A stretch of DNA of 64,000 bases. Source: Ochrobactrum vermis (GTDB taxonomy: Bacteria; Pseudomonadota; Alphaproteobacteria; Rhizobiales; Rhizobiaceae). Below the pieces are notes generated by a model. The model was not told the DNA's origin and searched no databases. It was given only the letters and a program-made list of their open reading frames with translations. The DNA lies in assembly GCF_002975205.1 (NCBI RefSeq), contig NZ_PCOC01000002.1, positions 124,001-188,000 of the forward strand, in the 5' to 3' direction. Positions 27,069 to 36,524 of this stretch are shown piece after piece. The position numbers were made by a program, and so were the translations under genes. Position 1 is the first letter of the stretch, and every line of letters starts with the position of its first letter.

Positions 27069-27701
27069 TTAAATATCTGTATGCTCTGCCAATTCCAGCG
27101 CATCCTCAATGTCCACACCGAGATACCTGACCGTGTTCTCGATCTTGGTATGCCCAAGCAAAATCTGGATTGCTCGAAGATTGCCAGTCGCCTTGTAGAT
27201 CATCGCGGCCTTTGTGCGCCGAAGCGAGTGAGTGCCGTAGTCTTCGCGTCGCAGCCCAATTGCAGTGACCCACTCATCGACCAACCGGGCATACTGACGA
27301 GTGCTCAGATGATCGCTGTGATCGACTCGACTGGGAAAAGCATAGTCATCCACCGTTCCTCCTCTCCGTTCGAGCCAAGCAAGCAAACTCGCCCTGACGT
27401 CAGGTGTGATCTCGAATTGCACGGGGCGGCCGGTTTTTTGCTGGATGACCATGGCACGTGTTCGGATTTCCTGACCCGTGACGAGGGTTCCGATCTTGAT
27501 CTTGACGAGATCGCAGCCTCTTAGCTTGCTGTCGATCGCGAGATCGAAAAGGGCTCGGTCTCTCATGCGCCCCTCCCTATCGAGGAAGAAGCGAATTGCC
27601 CAAATCTGACGCTGTTTCAGCGGCTTCTTCACGCCAACCTTTCGGCCAGCGTTCCAAGCTGGCCTACCCAGTGCGGCAGGATCATATTGTGCGATACCCA
27701 T
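27069..27701 (-). CDS. Small tyrosine recombinase (copy 2)
   Basis: A 210-residue protein nearly identical to the 22370-23002 product. Differences I can see are few (for example RDRALF versus RGRALF, KIGTLVTG versus KIETLVMG, RVDHS versus RVNHS, YKATG versus YRATG). All catalytic residues (R, K, HxLRR, H, Y) are present in both, so both could be active. Confidence 0.88.
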   Translation of the reverse strand: MGIAQYDPAALGRPAWNAGRKVGVKKPLKQRQIWAIRFFLDREGRMRDRALFDLAIDSKLRGCDLVKIKIGTLVTGQEIRTRAMVIQQKTGRPVQFEITPDVRASLLAWLERRGGTVDDYAFPSRVDHSDHLSTRQYARLVDEWVTAIGLRREDYGTHSLRRTKAAMIYKATGNLRAIQILLGHTKIENTVRYLGVDIEDALELAEHTDI

Positions 27702-27843
27702 TTGACTTCTCCTTTGGCCACTATTGGCCTTCAGGAAAACGCATCAGCAAGAGGAATCGCTGGGGCCGTAAGCTGTCAGTCCGGTTCCGATGAACAAGGT
27801 CGATAAAGTAGACATCCACAGCGCATTCGAAACACGAACTACC

Positions 27844-27868
27844 GGTTCGAATCTCCTCCGGCGGGCCA
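27844..27868 (+). other. tRNA 3'-end-like scrap (T-arm motif)
   Basis: Plus-strand GGTTCGAATCTCCTCCGGC followed by GGGCCA resembles the T-loop and acceptor end of a tRNA. The T-stem does not pair and no 5' tRNA half precedes it. It stands between recombinase copy 2 and the Hachiman genes and may be an attachment-site remnant. Confidence 0.3.
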
Positions 27869-28001
27869 TGCGGGATAGCGATGAGAACTATATCTACTCC
27901 ATAGCCTTCTATAGCCCTCCAAAATAGGAATGAGGGGAGGATCGAGCTGCATCACCGTCATCAGATGTGCGTACGGGTCTAGCTATCCGGCATGGCCCGC
28001 G

Positions 28002-31000
28002 TCAGGCCCATCCTCCAAGCTCAGCAGCGACCTTCACGAAATAGCTCGGAATGTGCGCGAGCACCGCGCGTACAATCTCCTCTTGCTGGCAAGCCGCGCG
28101 AACGCCGCCGCGGTCGACCACATTTCCCCAGACGAGACCGAGAAGGCTCGCTACATGCCTATCCGCGAACCCAGCCTCGTGAAACGCAATCGCCGCGCGA
28201 TCGGTCAGGCCGTATTTAATCTGCTTTTGCAGCAGGCTGACGCCCATGTGCAGTGCGTCGTCCAAGCCCTCGGTCAGGTCCGCTATCGATGCAACGATCA
28301 TCGCAACATCGTAGCCGAAGCCGCTCTCGCACAGCGCAACAGCATCTTCGACGGTGACATGGTCACGCCCGACCCGGACTCTTGCCTCAGCCAAAATGTC
28401 AAAGATCACGGCATAGGATCTGCCTGCCACCCACTCCTCAAGAGCGCGAGGAACCAAATTCTGATCGCTAATCGCCTGGAGCGCGCGGGACGTGGTGAAA
28501 CGGAGTGCCAACGGAGATATTTCGGCGAATAGCCGGTTCTCTTGCACTGCGGCCTGCAGGGTTTCCAGATTCTCAGTCAACCAAGTTTGGAGTTCTGCAA
28601 CCGCCGCCGGCGGTAGGGGCGACCGTCGAATAAGCGCGCGCTGGTCGCCATCGGTGTTGGCCGTGATCGAATCCCCGATCGATCGAAACACTTCGACGAG
28701 ACGAACCCGCGTCTCCTCGTCAGCAAGGTGATAAGCCAATGTATTCGCGGCAAGTTCACCGATCCGCGCTGCGACGTCCTCTCCCTCGGCAAAGGTCATA
28801 TTGGCAACGAGGAAGGCGGCGATATTCTGGACAGCGCGGGCGCGACCTTCGATGAACCGGCGGAATTCCCGCTCGCTGATGTTAGGTTGCGCGGCGAGCG
28901 CTGCGTCCACGACCTCGTCTATCCGGGCGGTATCGGCGAAAGCGAGGTCCAGCCAATCGGGCGGAATCTCTTGGACGATCGGCGGTTGGCGCTGCTGATA
29001 CGCATCGAACAACGCAAGGATCGAGCTGCGAGAGGGTTCAGAGTTTCGAGCATCGAGCAGTTCGGTTGCGCGGTCCCACGTCCATCGGCCGCGAAATTGC
29101 AGCCGCTGATCATAGATGGACGGGGTCGAGAAGATGACACTGCCTTCGGTGTGCATTCCTGCGCGACCGGCACGACCCATCAGATTGTGGAAGTCCCGCA
29201 CCAAAATCTGTTCGCTGCCTTGGCGCGTCGATGTGACAATCAAATATTTGAGCGGGAAATTCACGCCCTGGGCTAGCGTCGAGGTACAAATGACGAACTT
29301 CGCCAGCCCCTCTTTCATAGCATGTTCGATCGAGAGCCTGATGCCGTGCGGCGTGTCGGCATGATGAGCGAATATCCCCAGCCCCGCTGAGCGGGTGGCC
29401 GACGCGCCAGCTCCGAGCTCAAGTTCGCAAAGCGCGCGAACCTTCTCTACCTCTGCGGCGTCCGAGGTTTCAATCGGCCATTCAAGGGCGACCCCGCGAT
29501 CGACGATCTCGACAGCACGCGAACAGATTTTCGTCACGCTGTCTTTTCGGCCGCAGAAGATCGCAACACTGCCGTTGCGCACGACGTGCAGCCCCAGGAA
29601 CAGACCGACGTCGCCGCCGGTCTTCTCAGGAAATCTACGCTGGGCAGTTTCCCTGCCGCGGAGCGGTAGAGCGATGTCGCTGATAATGCGAGGCACGAAA
29701 TATTCTCGCTCAGCCGGATCCTCCGGCTTCACGTATTCGAGTCGCCCGCGTTGGTCCTGCCAGCTCGCAAAAGCGATGCTTTTGGTCGTCGGTAGCAGAC
29801 CCTCGGCACCGACAACCGCATCGGCATCGCCGATCAGCCATGCAGCGACATCCGGCGCGTTGCCGATCACGGCAGAGATGAGAATGATCTGGGTTTGAGC
29901 GGGGAGCGACATGCGCAGCGAAGTGAGGAGGAGTTCGTAGGTCGGCCCCCGGGTCATTCCGTCGAATTGATGTCCTTCGTCATAGATCACCAATCCGATC
30001 CTCTGGGCGAGGTCCGGAGCCCGGCGCATCATATAGAGGAGCTTTTCGGGCGTCACGATGAGCACAGAGTCTTCGGCAAACAGCGCATCGAGTGCGAGGT
30101 CGAATTGATAGGCGTCTGATGCTTCGTCCAGGCGCACATTCTCACCGGCAAAAGCTGTTACTAGGTCGCCTCGGATGTCGTGGCAGAGCGAACGATAGGG
30201 TGCGACGATCACTGCAAGGTGTGCTCGACCGGATAGAAAGGCCGATCTAATGATGATTTCGGTGGCGCGAGTCTTGCCAGCGCTGGTGGGCATCTGAATG
30301 ACCACGGAACGTCCAGCGAACACGCCAGCATCCGCGATCCGCTGCTGAGCAGGCCAGAGTTCGATTGGAAAATGCGACTTCGCGAGCGCTTGGCGCCACG
30401 CGTCCGGCGCCAAGCCTGATGCTGTTGGCAGGATTGTCCGGGCAGAATTTCTAAGCTTGAGCGCACACAAAGCGCCAGCAATGTCGGCGTAGAGCAATTC
30501 GCGCGGTGAGCCGGATCGGTGTAAATACTCGCGGATTCTGCGGCACGCTTCGGCAATGCCATCCGCCCCGGCCTCGAAGCTGAAATAGCCGGCTAGCGCC
30601 TGGAGAAGCTCTGTCGTCGCCGCTTGATGAGCATGGGCCGCCTCGGCCGGAACGAAGCTGTTCTTGAGGATGCTGTAGACGAGATGACCAAGCCCGCCCG
30701 CGAGGTCGAGGCTCGGCTCCGTCATGTGCCGAATGATTACCGTCGCGCTGCCGACATTCCCGGCGATGTAGTATGCCGCTGCGCACAGGAGTGAAAATTC
30801 GGTGTCTAAGTCGGCATCGAGCTGCGCGTTCAAATATGCATCGAAGAAAACTGAGGCAAAGCGTAGCACATCTTGCGGGTCCTCATCCAACTCGTCCCAG
30901 CCGGGCGGTTGAGGAAGCGCGGCCGGTGCCACTCCTGCAACATCGAGCGTATCTGCGACGGCGGCCGCAACATCTCCCAAGATGCCGATTGCCAATGAGA

Positions 31001-31121
31001 AGAGTAGCGACGGGTCGCGCGGCAACGCATTGAAGTCCGCTGGCGCGACGCGGAATTCGTGCATCTTTGCCCGCGCTCGCGCGGTGGATAGGATGGTGAG
31101 CGCGGTCGCCTCAGGCCTCAT
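28002..31121 (-). CDS. hamB: Hachiman helicase HamB
   Basis: A 1,039-residue superfamily-2 helicase of the Ski2/Lhr-like kind. Walker A is IQMPTSAGKTRATE near residue 285, motif II is VIYDEGHQF, motif III is ISAVIGN, and motif VI reads FHNLMGRAGRAG near residue 665. The N-terminal ~270 residues and C-terminal ~300 are helical and unique. Its ATG overlaps the end of the DUF1837 gene by eleven bases. In Hachiman, HamB scans DNA and frees the HamA nuclease when it meets foreign or damaged DNA. It appears complete. Confidence 0.88.
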   Translation of the reverse strand: MRPEATALTILSTARARAKMHEFRVAPADFNALPRDPSLLFSLAIGILGDVAAAVADTLDVAGVAPAALPQPPGWDELDEDPQDVLRFASVFFDAYLNAQLDADLDTEFSLLCAAAYYIAGNVGSATVIIRHMTEPSLDLAGGLGHLVYSILKNSFVPAEAAHAHQAATTELLQALAGYFSFEAGADGIAEACRRIREYLHRSGSPRELLYADIAGALCALKLRNSARTILPTASGLAPDAWRQALAKSHFPIELWPAQQRIADAGVFAGRSVVIQMPTSAGKTRATEIIIRSAFLSGRAHLAVIVAPYRSLCHDIRGDLVTAFAGENVRLDEASDAYQFDLALDALFAEDSVLIVTPEKLLYMMRRAPDLAQRIGLVIYDEGHQFDGMTRGPTYELLLTSLRMSLPAQTQIILISAVIGNAPDVAAWLIGDADAVVGAEGLLPTTKSIAFASWQDQRGRLEYVKPEDPAEREYFVPRIISDIALPLRGRETAQRRFPEKTGGDVGLFLGLHVVRNGSVAIFCGRKDSVTKICSRAVEIVDRGVALEWPIETSDAAEVEKVRALCELELGAGASATRSAGLGIFAHHADTPHGIRLSIEHAMKEGLAKFVICTSTLAQGVNFPLKYLIVTSTRQGSEQILVRDFHNLMGRAGRAGMHTEGSVIFSTPSIYDQRLQFRGRWTWDRATELLDARNSEPSRSSILALFDAYQQRQPPIVQEIPPDWLDLAFADTARIDEVVDAALAAQPNISEREFRRFIEGRARAVQNIAAFLVANMTFAEGEDVAARIGELAANTLAYHLADEETRVRLVEVFRSIGDSITANTDGDQRALIRRSPLPPAAVAELQTWLTENLETLQAAVQENRLFAEISPLALRFTTSRALQAISDQNLVPRALEEWVAGRSYAVIFDILAEARVRVGRDHVTVEDAVALCESGFGYDVAMIVASIADLTEGLDDALHMGVSLLQKQIKYGLTDRAAIAFHEAGFADRHVASLLGLVWGNVVDRGGVRAACQQEEIVRAVLAHIPSYFVKVAAELGGWA

Positions 31122-31926
31122 CGGCTGCCCTCTCGTAAAGCGTATGTACGAGTTTCATCAATGACGGTCCGCGGATAACCAGAAGGCGCAAATTCTCTTG
31201 GTTAAAATGAGCCGCACCGTTGGTCGCCGCCATGTCGGTCTCGGCGAAGACGGCCTCGTCGAGAATGGCGGCCGCTCCGTTGATCCGGCGAAAGGGTCGG
31301 TCGGCCTCGTTTTGAAAGCGCTCGACCTTTCGGGCATCGCCCATTTCGCCCCGATCGAAGAAACGGCGTTTAATCGCATTGAGGCTCATGCCCTCGCGAA
31401 GTCTGTCCTTTACGCTGTCATCGATCGCATCCTGGAGCCGGTTCCCGCCGGACGCAGACATGCCAGATTTGGACTCGAAGATAAAAAGCTCGTCGGCCGG
31501 ACCGGGGTTGTCCTCGTTCGCGAACTTGAACCCGATAACATCGCAACCCTTTGTCGAGTCATTTCGGTTCCAGCGATCCTGGTAGCGCAACTCGCGTGGG
31601 CACCAATATCCTAGGAAATATTCGATGAAGTCGGCGACGACGATCTCGCCAAAATCTCCCGATCGGAGGCTCGGTCCGGGTGCCACCTTCGCATCGGGGA
31701 AGAGAATGGTCCTTAGATAATCGGGATGGCCGAGTCCCGTTCCGCCAGCCATGAACGGTAAATCGGCATCGGCGATGTAGTGGTTGCGGAAATGCCGAGC
31801 CCAGTTTGAAAGGATTTCAGCGTCATCTTGCGGATTTAGTTCCCATATCTCGATTTCACGGCCACACGCCGTTGCTTGACGCTCTCCAGTATCGACCAGC
31901 CAGTTCAGATAGCTCGGTGTCGTCAC
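31111..31926 (-). CDS. hamA: Hachiman nuclease HamA (DUF1837)
   Basis: A 271-residue DUF1837 protein. The nuclease-like core shows an acidic helix residue in GDFGEIVVADFIEYF, then KGCDVIGFKF and LFIFESKSGMS, giving the D...E-x-K arrangement of the PD-(D/E)xK fold. The GTG at 31926 was preferred because GGGGGAGG lies six bases upstream; the frame extends 17 codons further without such a site. HamA is held by HamB and degrades DNA on activation, so infection ends in cell-wide DNA loss. All expected core residues are present. Confidence 0.85.
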   Translation of the reverse strand: MTTPSYLNWLVDTGERQATACGREIEIWELNPQDDAEILSNWARHFRNHYIADADLPFMAGGTGLGHPDYLRTILFPDAKVAPGPSLRSGDFGEIVVADFIEYFLGYWCPRELRYQDRWNRNDSTKGCDVIGFKFANEDNPGPADELFIFESKSGMSASGGNRLQDAIDDSVKDRLREGMSLNAIKRRFFDRGEMGDARKVERFQNEADRPFRRINGAAAILDEAVFAETDMAATNGAAHFNQENLRLLVIRGPSLMKLVHTLYERAADEA

Positions 31927-32090
31927 GGTATGCCTCCCCCAAGGCCGATAAATAATATGGCGTCGATTCGAAGCCATCTTTGCAATGCAGAATGCGCGCG
32001 TCTCTTACGAAGTATAATTTAAGTCAGATTTCATAATTAGTTCTCAGCAATACCATCGCTTCGGCTCATTTCTAATTTGTAGAAACCTCC

Positions 32091-33353
32091 TCACATGAAC
32101 AACCTATAAGGATAAACATTCCGAGGTAGGTCCGGGACGTTCGCTATCGTGCGGGCCAGTTTCTGCGAATAGCGAATGCTAACTGGCACTGGGTCGTAGA
32201 GCGCGTCGTTATTCCAATCCATCTTCGTGAGGGCTAACGCCTCATGGGCAGTGAGTTCAAGTGGCCCGCTGCCGGCATGACGGATCAGTTGTAGCGGCCG
32301 GGGAATGCTCTTCTTGCCCTGATAGTAATCGCCTTTGGTTGAGACCTCGGGAGCATTGCCCGCCACCCATATCAAGGTAGAATTGCCCGTGCGGATCACC
32401 ATCGTCCCGCGCGGCACGGGAAACCCCGAAGGTTTTGACGGCGGTTTCTCTACGCCCGACTTGATGAGCCAGACGCCGCGCCAGCACGATGCCGAACTGA
32501 CCTCGACGCACTCTATTTCCGCTACGCCGGTAAGCGCATCGAACGCGACGAACTGCATGCCGCCACCGTCCATGTCGAAGACCTGCGAGCAGCACATCAC
32601 ATAATGCGCGTCTTGTTGGTCACCGCGCAGGGCATAAGCCAACCCGATGTAGGCGGTGTCCGCCGGCACACCTTTCAGCGGCGCGAGCTTCCATGGCGTG
32701 CCCGCAGCCTTCACATACAGTGCGGTTGAAAGACGCCAAGCGAGCGAGGCCTTAAAGCTGAAGTTGAAGACGCGATCGTTCAGAACCTGGGTCGGAATAT
32801 TATACTTGGCGCCCAGAGCCTTCAGCACGTCGTGTGCGTCAAAGAATTTTCCGCGTGTCGCCGTGTCCCAGTTGTCGGGAAAGTGGACCAGCACAACGTC
32901 GAACTCGTTGCGAACGGCGTCGAGGCGGCGGAGCGCGGCATCCATTGCAAGGTATAGGCGATGCTGCGCGTTGCCGTCACCCGGTAACTGGTCGAGGTGT
33001 TCAGGCCACTTGATGTGCGCGCTCGCTGGCGCGGGATCGAGCGACACGCGGAACAGGCGCTCGAAACCGGGATATTCCGGCACATATTCTGATCTGTCGG
33101 AAGGCCGATGCACGCCGCGCAACAGCTTCATCAGATCGCCACGACGATGGAAAGCGCTCTCCGGGCCAACCGTCGCGATTCGAATGCGGGGAGTGTATCC
33201 GCTAAACGATCCTTTCGAATACGGCCCGAAGTTCAGGAGGCCGCGCAATGGATGGACATCTACCTGGGTGGCATCGGATGGGGAAAACGACAGGTCCGGC
33301 TCATCCAAGAGCGTGAATGGCGGCAGCTCGGTGAGGGCTGGGTTCGCCATCAT
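32091..33353 (-). CDS. Short prokaryotic Argonaute (MID-PIWI, inactive type)
   Basis: A 420-residue short Argonaute with only the MID and PIWI lobes. The MID-like region covers about residues 120-210 (EFDVVLVHFPDNWD, NIPTQVLNDRVF). PIWI begins at TAYIGLAYALRG and ends in the family's hydrophobic C-terminus (NVYPYRLFM). The catalytic DEDX residues are not apparent, as in other short Argonautes; the first position reads IGLA. It would use guide RNA to detect plasmid or phage DNA and trigger the NADase encoded just upstream. Starts at tandem ATGs, overlapping the upstream stop. Confidence 0.85.
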   Translation of the reverse strand: MMANPALTELPPFTLLDEPDLSFSPSDATQVDVHPLRGLLNFGPYSKGSFSGYTPRIRIATVGPESAFHRRGDLMKLLRGVHRPSDRSEYVPEYPGFERLFRVSLDPAPASAHIKWPEHLDQLPGDGNAQHRLYLAMDAALRRLDAVRNEFDVVLVHFPDNWDTATRGKFFDAHDVLKALGAKYNIPTQVLNDRVFNFSFKASLAWRLSTALYVKAAGTPWKLAPLKGVPADTAYIGLAYALRGDQQDAHYVMCCSQVFDMDGGGMQFVAFDALTGVAEIECVEVSSASCWRGVWLIKSGVEKPPSKPSGFPVPRGTMVIRTGNSTLIWVAGNAPEVSTKGDYYQGKKSIPRPLQLIRHAGSGPLELTAHEALALTKMDWNNDALYDPVPVSIRYSQKLARTIANVPDLPRNVYPYRLFM

Positions 33354-35233
33354 TTGCTCCTGTCGAAGTAGGTATGGTGATGCGACGGTCGGCTAAACCC
33401 TGTGACGGGTGACACCTTGAACACGGCATCAATGCCAGTGCCGTCTTCGAGTCCGAAAGCGCTTCGAAGCGTGCCGCCCGTCTCCGTCAGAAGCTGGGCC
33501 CAGGCCCCAATAATGCTGGCCCAATTCCTATTATAGCGCGGAGCCCATCGTTCCCGGCGCCAGTCACCGGCAGGATCACCTCGTCGCTCGGCTTGGATGC
33601 CCATTTCAGCCGCAGCTTCTTGCGCGACCAGACCCTCCGCACCTTCCGTTTGTGGAGTGTCTTGTCGGGGCAACTGGACGAACGTGTAAGGCTCGAAGCC
33701 GCACCACCACTTTCCATCGACCTGTTCCAGCTTGAGCTGGACACCCTCCTGAAACGGGAAGCCGAGCTTGGGCACTGTGCCAAACAGACTGGTGCCGTAG
33801 GCATCGCGCAGCCGGGATAGGGTTTGTTGCTGACGCCGCGTTCGATCAGGATCATCGCCGTCGCGCGGTGTTGCAACGACGAGCGAATGGCCCGAACGCC
33901 TGTAGCGTGGGATGAGCGGGCGCTGTCGGGCGAGAGATCGCACGAGCGTGTCGTAGAGCAATCCCATTGCCCAGCTATCGGCGACCGGATCCAGGTCGAT
34001 CGTTCCAGCGAGCGATGGGCCAAGCGGAGCCAAGGCATCCAGGATTTCCTGGTCACGCCCGAACACCGCTAGCTCACGCCCCAAAGCGGCCGCCGTCGCC
34101 CGACATCCCTTCGCCTTGAAGATCTCGCGCACCTCTGCCGATGTTGTCGGTTGGCTCAACCTGATGCGCCTGGCCGCGGTCGGCATCGATTGGAGCAGAA
34201 TTGCCGAATAGCGCAGCACCGGGAATGCGCGGGCTTTGGCATTTGGAATCTGAACGGGTACGAGACGCGGCGTAGGTCGCCCTTCCATCACCCGATCAAG
34301 AAGCGGCTTGGGTAAATCGGTTACCTTGATGATATCGGCAGCCAGTTCGTCGAAGGTCGCGCACTCAACGACGGCCACATCCACGCCAGCCGCTCCGGCG
34401 CGCTCTAGGAATTCGATCACTGCGGGCAATAAACGCGAAGCTGACGACGTGAGCCAGTACAGTCCGTTCGGAAATGGCGAAGGCGCATCGAGAACCGTAT
34501 TCAGCGCCTCCATGATCGAAGCGTCGCGTCCGCTATAGCCGACGAAGATCATTCCGAAGCGCTTGCCGGATTCCACCAGCACATGCCGCATCCGGGCGTC
34601 CTGTTCCTCTAGTTCCGATCCCGTGTTCTTAATCGCGATCGACTGATAATCACCGTGGAGCTTAGCGACCAACGGCCAGTCCGATTCATTGAGGCACCGC
34701 ATGGCACGGTCGGCGGAATCGATCGCAGCCACAGTCGGGCGGTTCTGGCCGTCTATCGGAAGGATCGCATTTGCCGAATGCGCCGACTCCTCGATAAGCG
34801 GATCGAAGTTCGTGGTGAAGACGCTATCGACCTTGCCAGCAGCCATAAGACTGCCAAGCACCTTATGTCCAAAACAGGGAGTACCCTTGGAGATCGCATC
34901 GTCTATATACTGTCGGCGATGCCGAGCCTCTGGATAGACCGCTTCGAAGGTCTTGGCATATTCTGTAGGATCACCGTCAGGTGGCAACAGCGAGTTTTGG
35001 CGGAAAAAGGCATCGATCCTGTCGATCCAGATCGGGTCAGCGGTATCGATCTCCCGCTTTGACAGGTTTGTTTCGCGGCAAAAGATTTGCGCCTTGAAAT
35101 CGCGGATCATGGCATAGCCAGTCGGAATGCCAGAGGCGGCTGATGCGCCTGCGCCAAGGAACCATGCCACGAGATTTGGCCTGAGATCGAAGGCGGTCGC
35201 GAATTGTGCGGCGGATATAGTTTTTATCGGCAC
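33350..35233 (-). CDS. SIR2-APAZ NADase partner of short Argonaute
   Basis: A 627-residue protein. The N-terminal SIR2 domain shows the NAD-binding WFLGAGASAASGIP near residue 28, SVFTTNFDPLIE near residue 135, the catalytic histidine in LVAKLHGDYQS near residue 188, and MIFVGYSGRDASI. The C-terminal half (about 330-627) is the APAZ region that binds Argonaute. SPARSA systems of this design deplete NAD+ when Argonaute pairs with invader DNA, halting the cell. The GTG at 35233 has a GGGGGAG site. The gene overlaps the Argonaute gene by four bases, as expected of a complex. Confidence 0.87.
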   Translation of the reverse strand: MPIKTISAAQFATAFDLRPNLVAWFLGAGASAASGIPTGYAMIRDFKAQIFCRETNLSKREIDTADPIWIDRIDAFFRQNSLLPPDGDPTEYAKTFEAVYPEARHRRQYIDDAISKGTPCFGHKVLGSLMAAGKVDSVFTTNFDPLIEESAHSANAILPIDGQNRPTVAAIDSADRAMRCLNESDWPLVAKLHGDYQSIAIKNTGSELEEQDARMRHVLVESGKRFGMIFVGYSGRDASIMEALNTVLDAPSPFPNGLYWLTSSASRLLPAVIEFLERAGAAGVDVAVVECATFDELAADIIKVTDLPKPLLDRVMEGRPTPRLVPVQIPNAKARAFPVLRYSAILLQSMPTAARRIRLSQPTTSAEVREIFKAKGCRATAAALGRELAVFGRDQEILDALAPLGPSLAGTIDLDPVADSWAMGLLYDTLVRSLARQRPLIPRYRRSGHSLVVATPRDGDDPDRTRRQQQTLSRLRDAYGTSLFGTVPKLGFPFQEGVQLKLEQVDGKWWCGFEPYTFVQLPRQDTPQTEGAEGLVAQEAAAEMGIQAERRGDPAGDWRRERWAPRYNRNWASIIGAWAQLLTETGGTLRSAFGLEDGTGIDAVFKVSPVTGFSRPSHHHTYFDRSK

Positions 35234-35245
35234 GGACTCCCCCTT

Positions 35246-36427
35246 TTAAGCCGTCGTGGGGAGCGGGTCGGTTCCCTCGCTCAAGATGGCGAGATATCGC
35301 CGGTAACTGAACACGCGCCCCCGTTTGCGCCCGGTGATTTCTTCGACGATGCCGAACCGTTCCAGATCAGCGAGCGCCGCATTGACAGTGGGGGCTGAGA
35401 GCCCTGTTTGCTGAACGAGTTGGTTGGCCGTCAGGAACGGGTTTTGCTGAAACAGATCGTGGATACGCAGCGCGGAGCCTGCCCGGTCGCTCTCTGTCGT
35501 AATCCGCTCGCGGTCGTCCTTGAACAGATCGACAATCCGGGTTGCTGCTTCGAATGCCTGATTGGCCGTATCCGCAACACCGGCAAGGAAGAAATCGAGC
35601 CAGGCTTCCCATGCCCCGTGTTCTCGGACCTCCTGAAGCAGGCGGTAATAGTCAGCGCGATGCGTTTTAAGGTAGAGGCTCAGATAGAGCAGCGGCTTGC
35701 GCAGCACACCGTTGACGCACAGGTACAGCGTCACCAACAAGCGACCGATCCTGCCGTTTCCATCCAGGAACGGGTGGATGGTCTCGAATTGGACATGCAA
35801 AAGCCCAGCCTTGATCAGAGCGGGCAGACGCGAGCCGTCCTCGTGCATGAAGCGCTCAAGCGCATCGAGACAAGCATCCATCTCTGTCGGTGGTGGCGGC
35901 ACGAACAGTGCGTTGCCTGGACGTGAACCACCGATCCAGTTCTGAGACCGCCGAAACTCGCCGGGATTTTTCGTGCCGCCACGCCCGCTTTGCAGCAGTC
36001 GCTCATGCATCTCGCGGATCAGACGTAGTGACAGCGGCAGGTCTTCTACACGCTCCAGCCCATACATCATCGCATCGACATAGTTCGATACTTCACGGAT
36101 GTCGTCGATCGGCTGGCCGGCTTGCGCCTCGGTTTCGAAGCGGAGCAAGTCCGAAAGGGTGGACTGCGTTCCTTCGATCTGGGACGAGAGGACTGCTTCC
36201 TTCCTTACATACATGTAGAGGAACAGTTCCTGACGCGGGAGCAACATCGTGATCCCGTCCAGACGACCTAACGCGCGTTCGGCCAACCCTAACCGCTCCA
36301 GAAGGGCCAGCACGTCTATCGGCGGTTCGGGCGGCAGTGAGGGCGGCACGAAGGCGCGCACGATTTCCCCCGCAACAGGGGTCTCGACAAAGCGGCCTAG
36401 CCGGAGGTTAGATGCTGATTCGGACAT
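35246..36427 (-). CDS. Fic-family adenylyltransferase with C-terminal winged helix
   Basis: A 393-residue protein. The Fic active motif HPFLDGNGRIGR lies near residue 217. The self-inhibitory helix motif (SSQIEGTQSTL, with the S-x-x-x-E-G pattern) is upstream near residue 82. The N-terminus is of the Fic_N type. A C-terminal winged helix (TANQLVQQTGLSAPTVNAAL) at about 330-385 would bind DNA. Such enzymes transfer AMP to proteins, and the winged helix suggests self-regulation. An operator-like set of repeats lies just upstream of its start. It ends 12 bases before the SIR2-APAZ gene and may share transcription with it. Confidence 0.85.
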   Translation of the reverse strand: MSESASNLRLGRFVETPVAGEIVRAFVPPSLPPEPPIDVLALLERLGLAERALGRLDGITMLLPRQELFLYMYVRKEAVLSSQIEGTQSTLSDLLRFETEAQAGQPIDDIREVSNYVDAMMYGLERVEDLPLSLRLIREMHERLLQSGRGGTKNPGEFRRSQNWIGGSRPGNALFVPPPPTEMDACLDALERFMHEDGSRLPALIKAGLLHVQFETIHPFLDGNGRIGRLLVTLYLCVNGVLRKPLLYLSLYLKTHRADYYRLLQEVREHGAWEAWLDFFLAGVADTANQAFEAATRIVDLFKDDRERITTESDRAGSALRIHDLFQQNPFLTANQLVQQTGLSAPTVNAALADLERFGIVEEITGRKRGRVFSYRRYLAILSEGTDPLPTTA

Positions 36428-36448
36428 GCCACATTATGCGAACGCGGC

Positions 36449-36524
36449 CTTATTTAAGCAATCAGCTTTTGGCTTAAATAGGCGTTGAGCTAAAGTAAGC
36501 GCTCTTAAATAAGGGTGCACACCA
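36449..36524. promoter_or_regulatory. Triple CTTAAATAAG-type boxes upstream of the first Fic gene
   Basis: Three related boxes: CTTATTTAAGC (36449-36459), GCTTAAATAGG (36472-36482) and CTTAAATAAGG (36514-36524). The first two are inverted to each other with a 12-base spacer; each contains a near-palindromic TTAAATAA/TTATTTAA core. Position just upstream of the Fic start, together with that protein's winged helix, suggests an autoregulatory operator. No experimental support. Confidence 0.5.

Larger units (their letters stand above)
27015..27767. repeat. Long direct repeat, copy 2
   Basis: Second copy of the ~750-base recombinase-bearing unit at 22317-23065, in the same orientation, with substitutions spread along its length. 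The block is followed within 100 bases by a plus-strand tRNA-3'-like scrap. Together the copies frame a 4-kb defence cassette. Confidence 0.85.
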
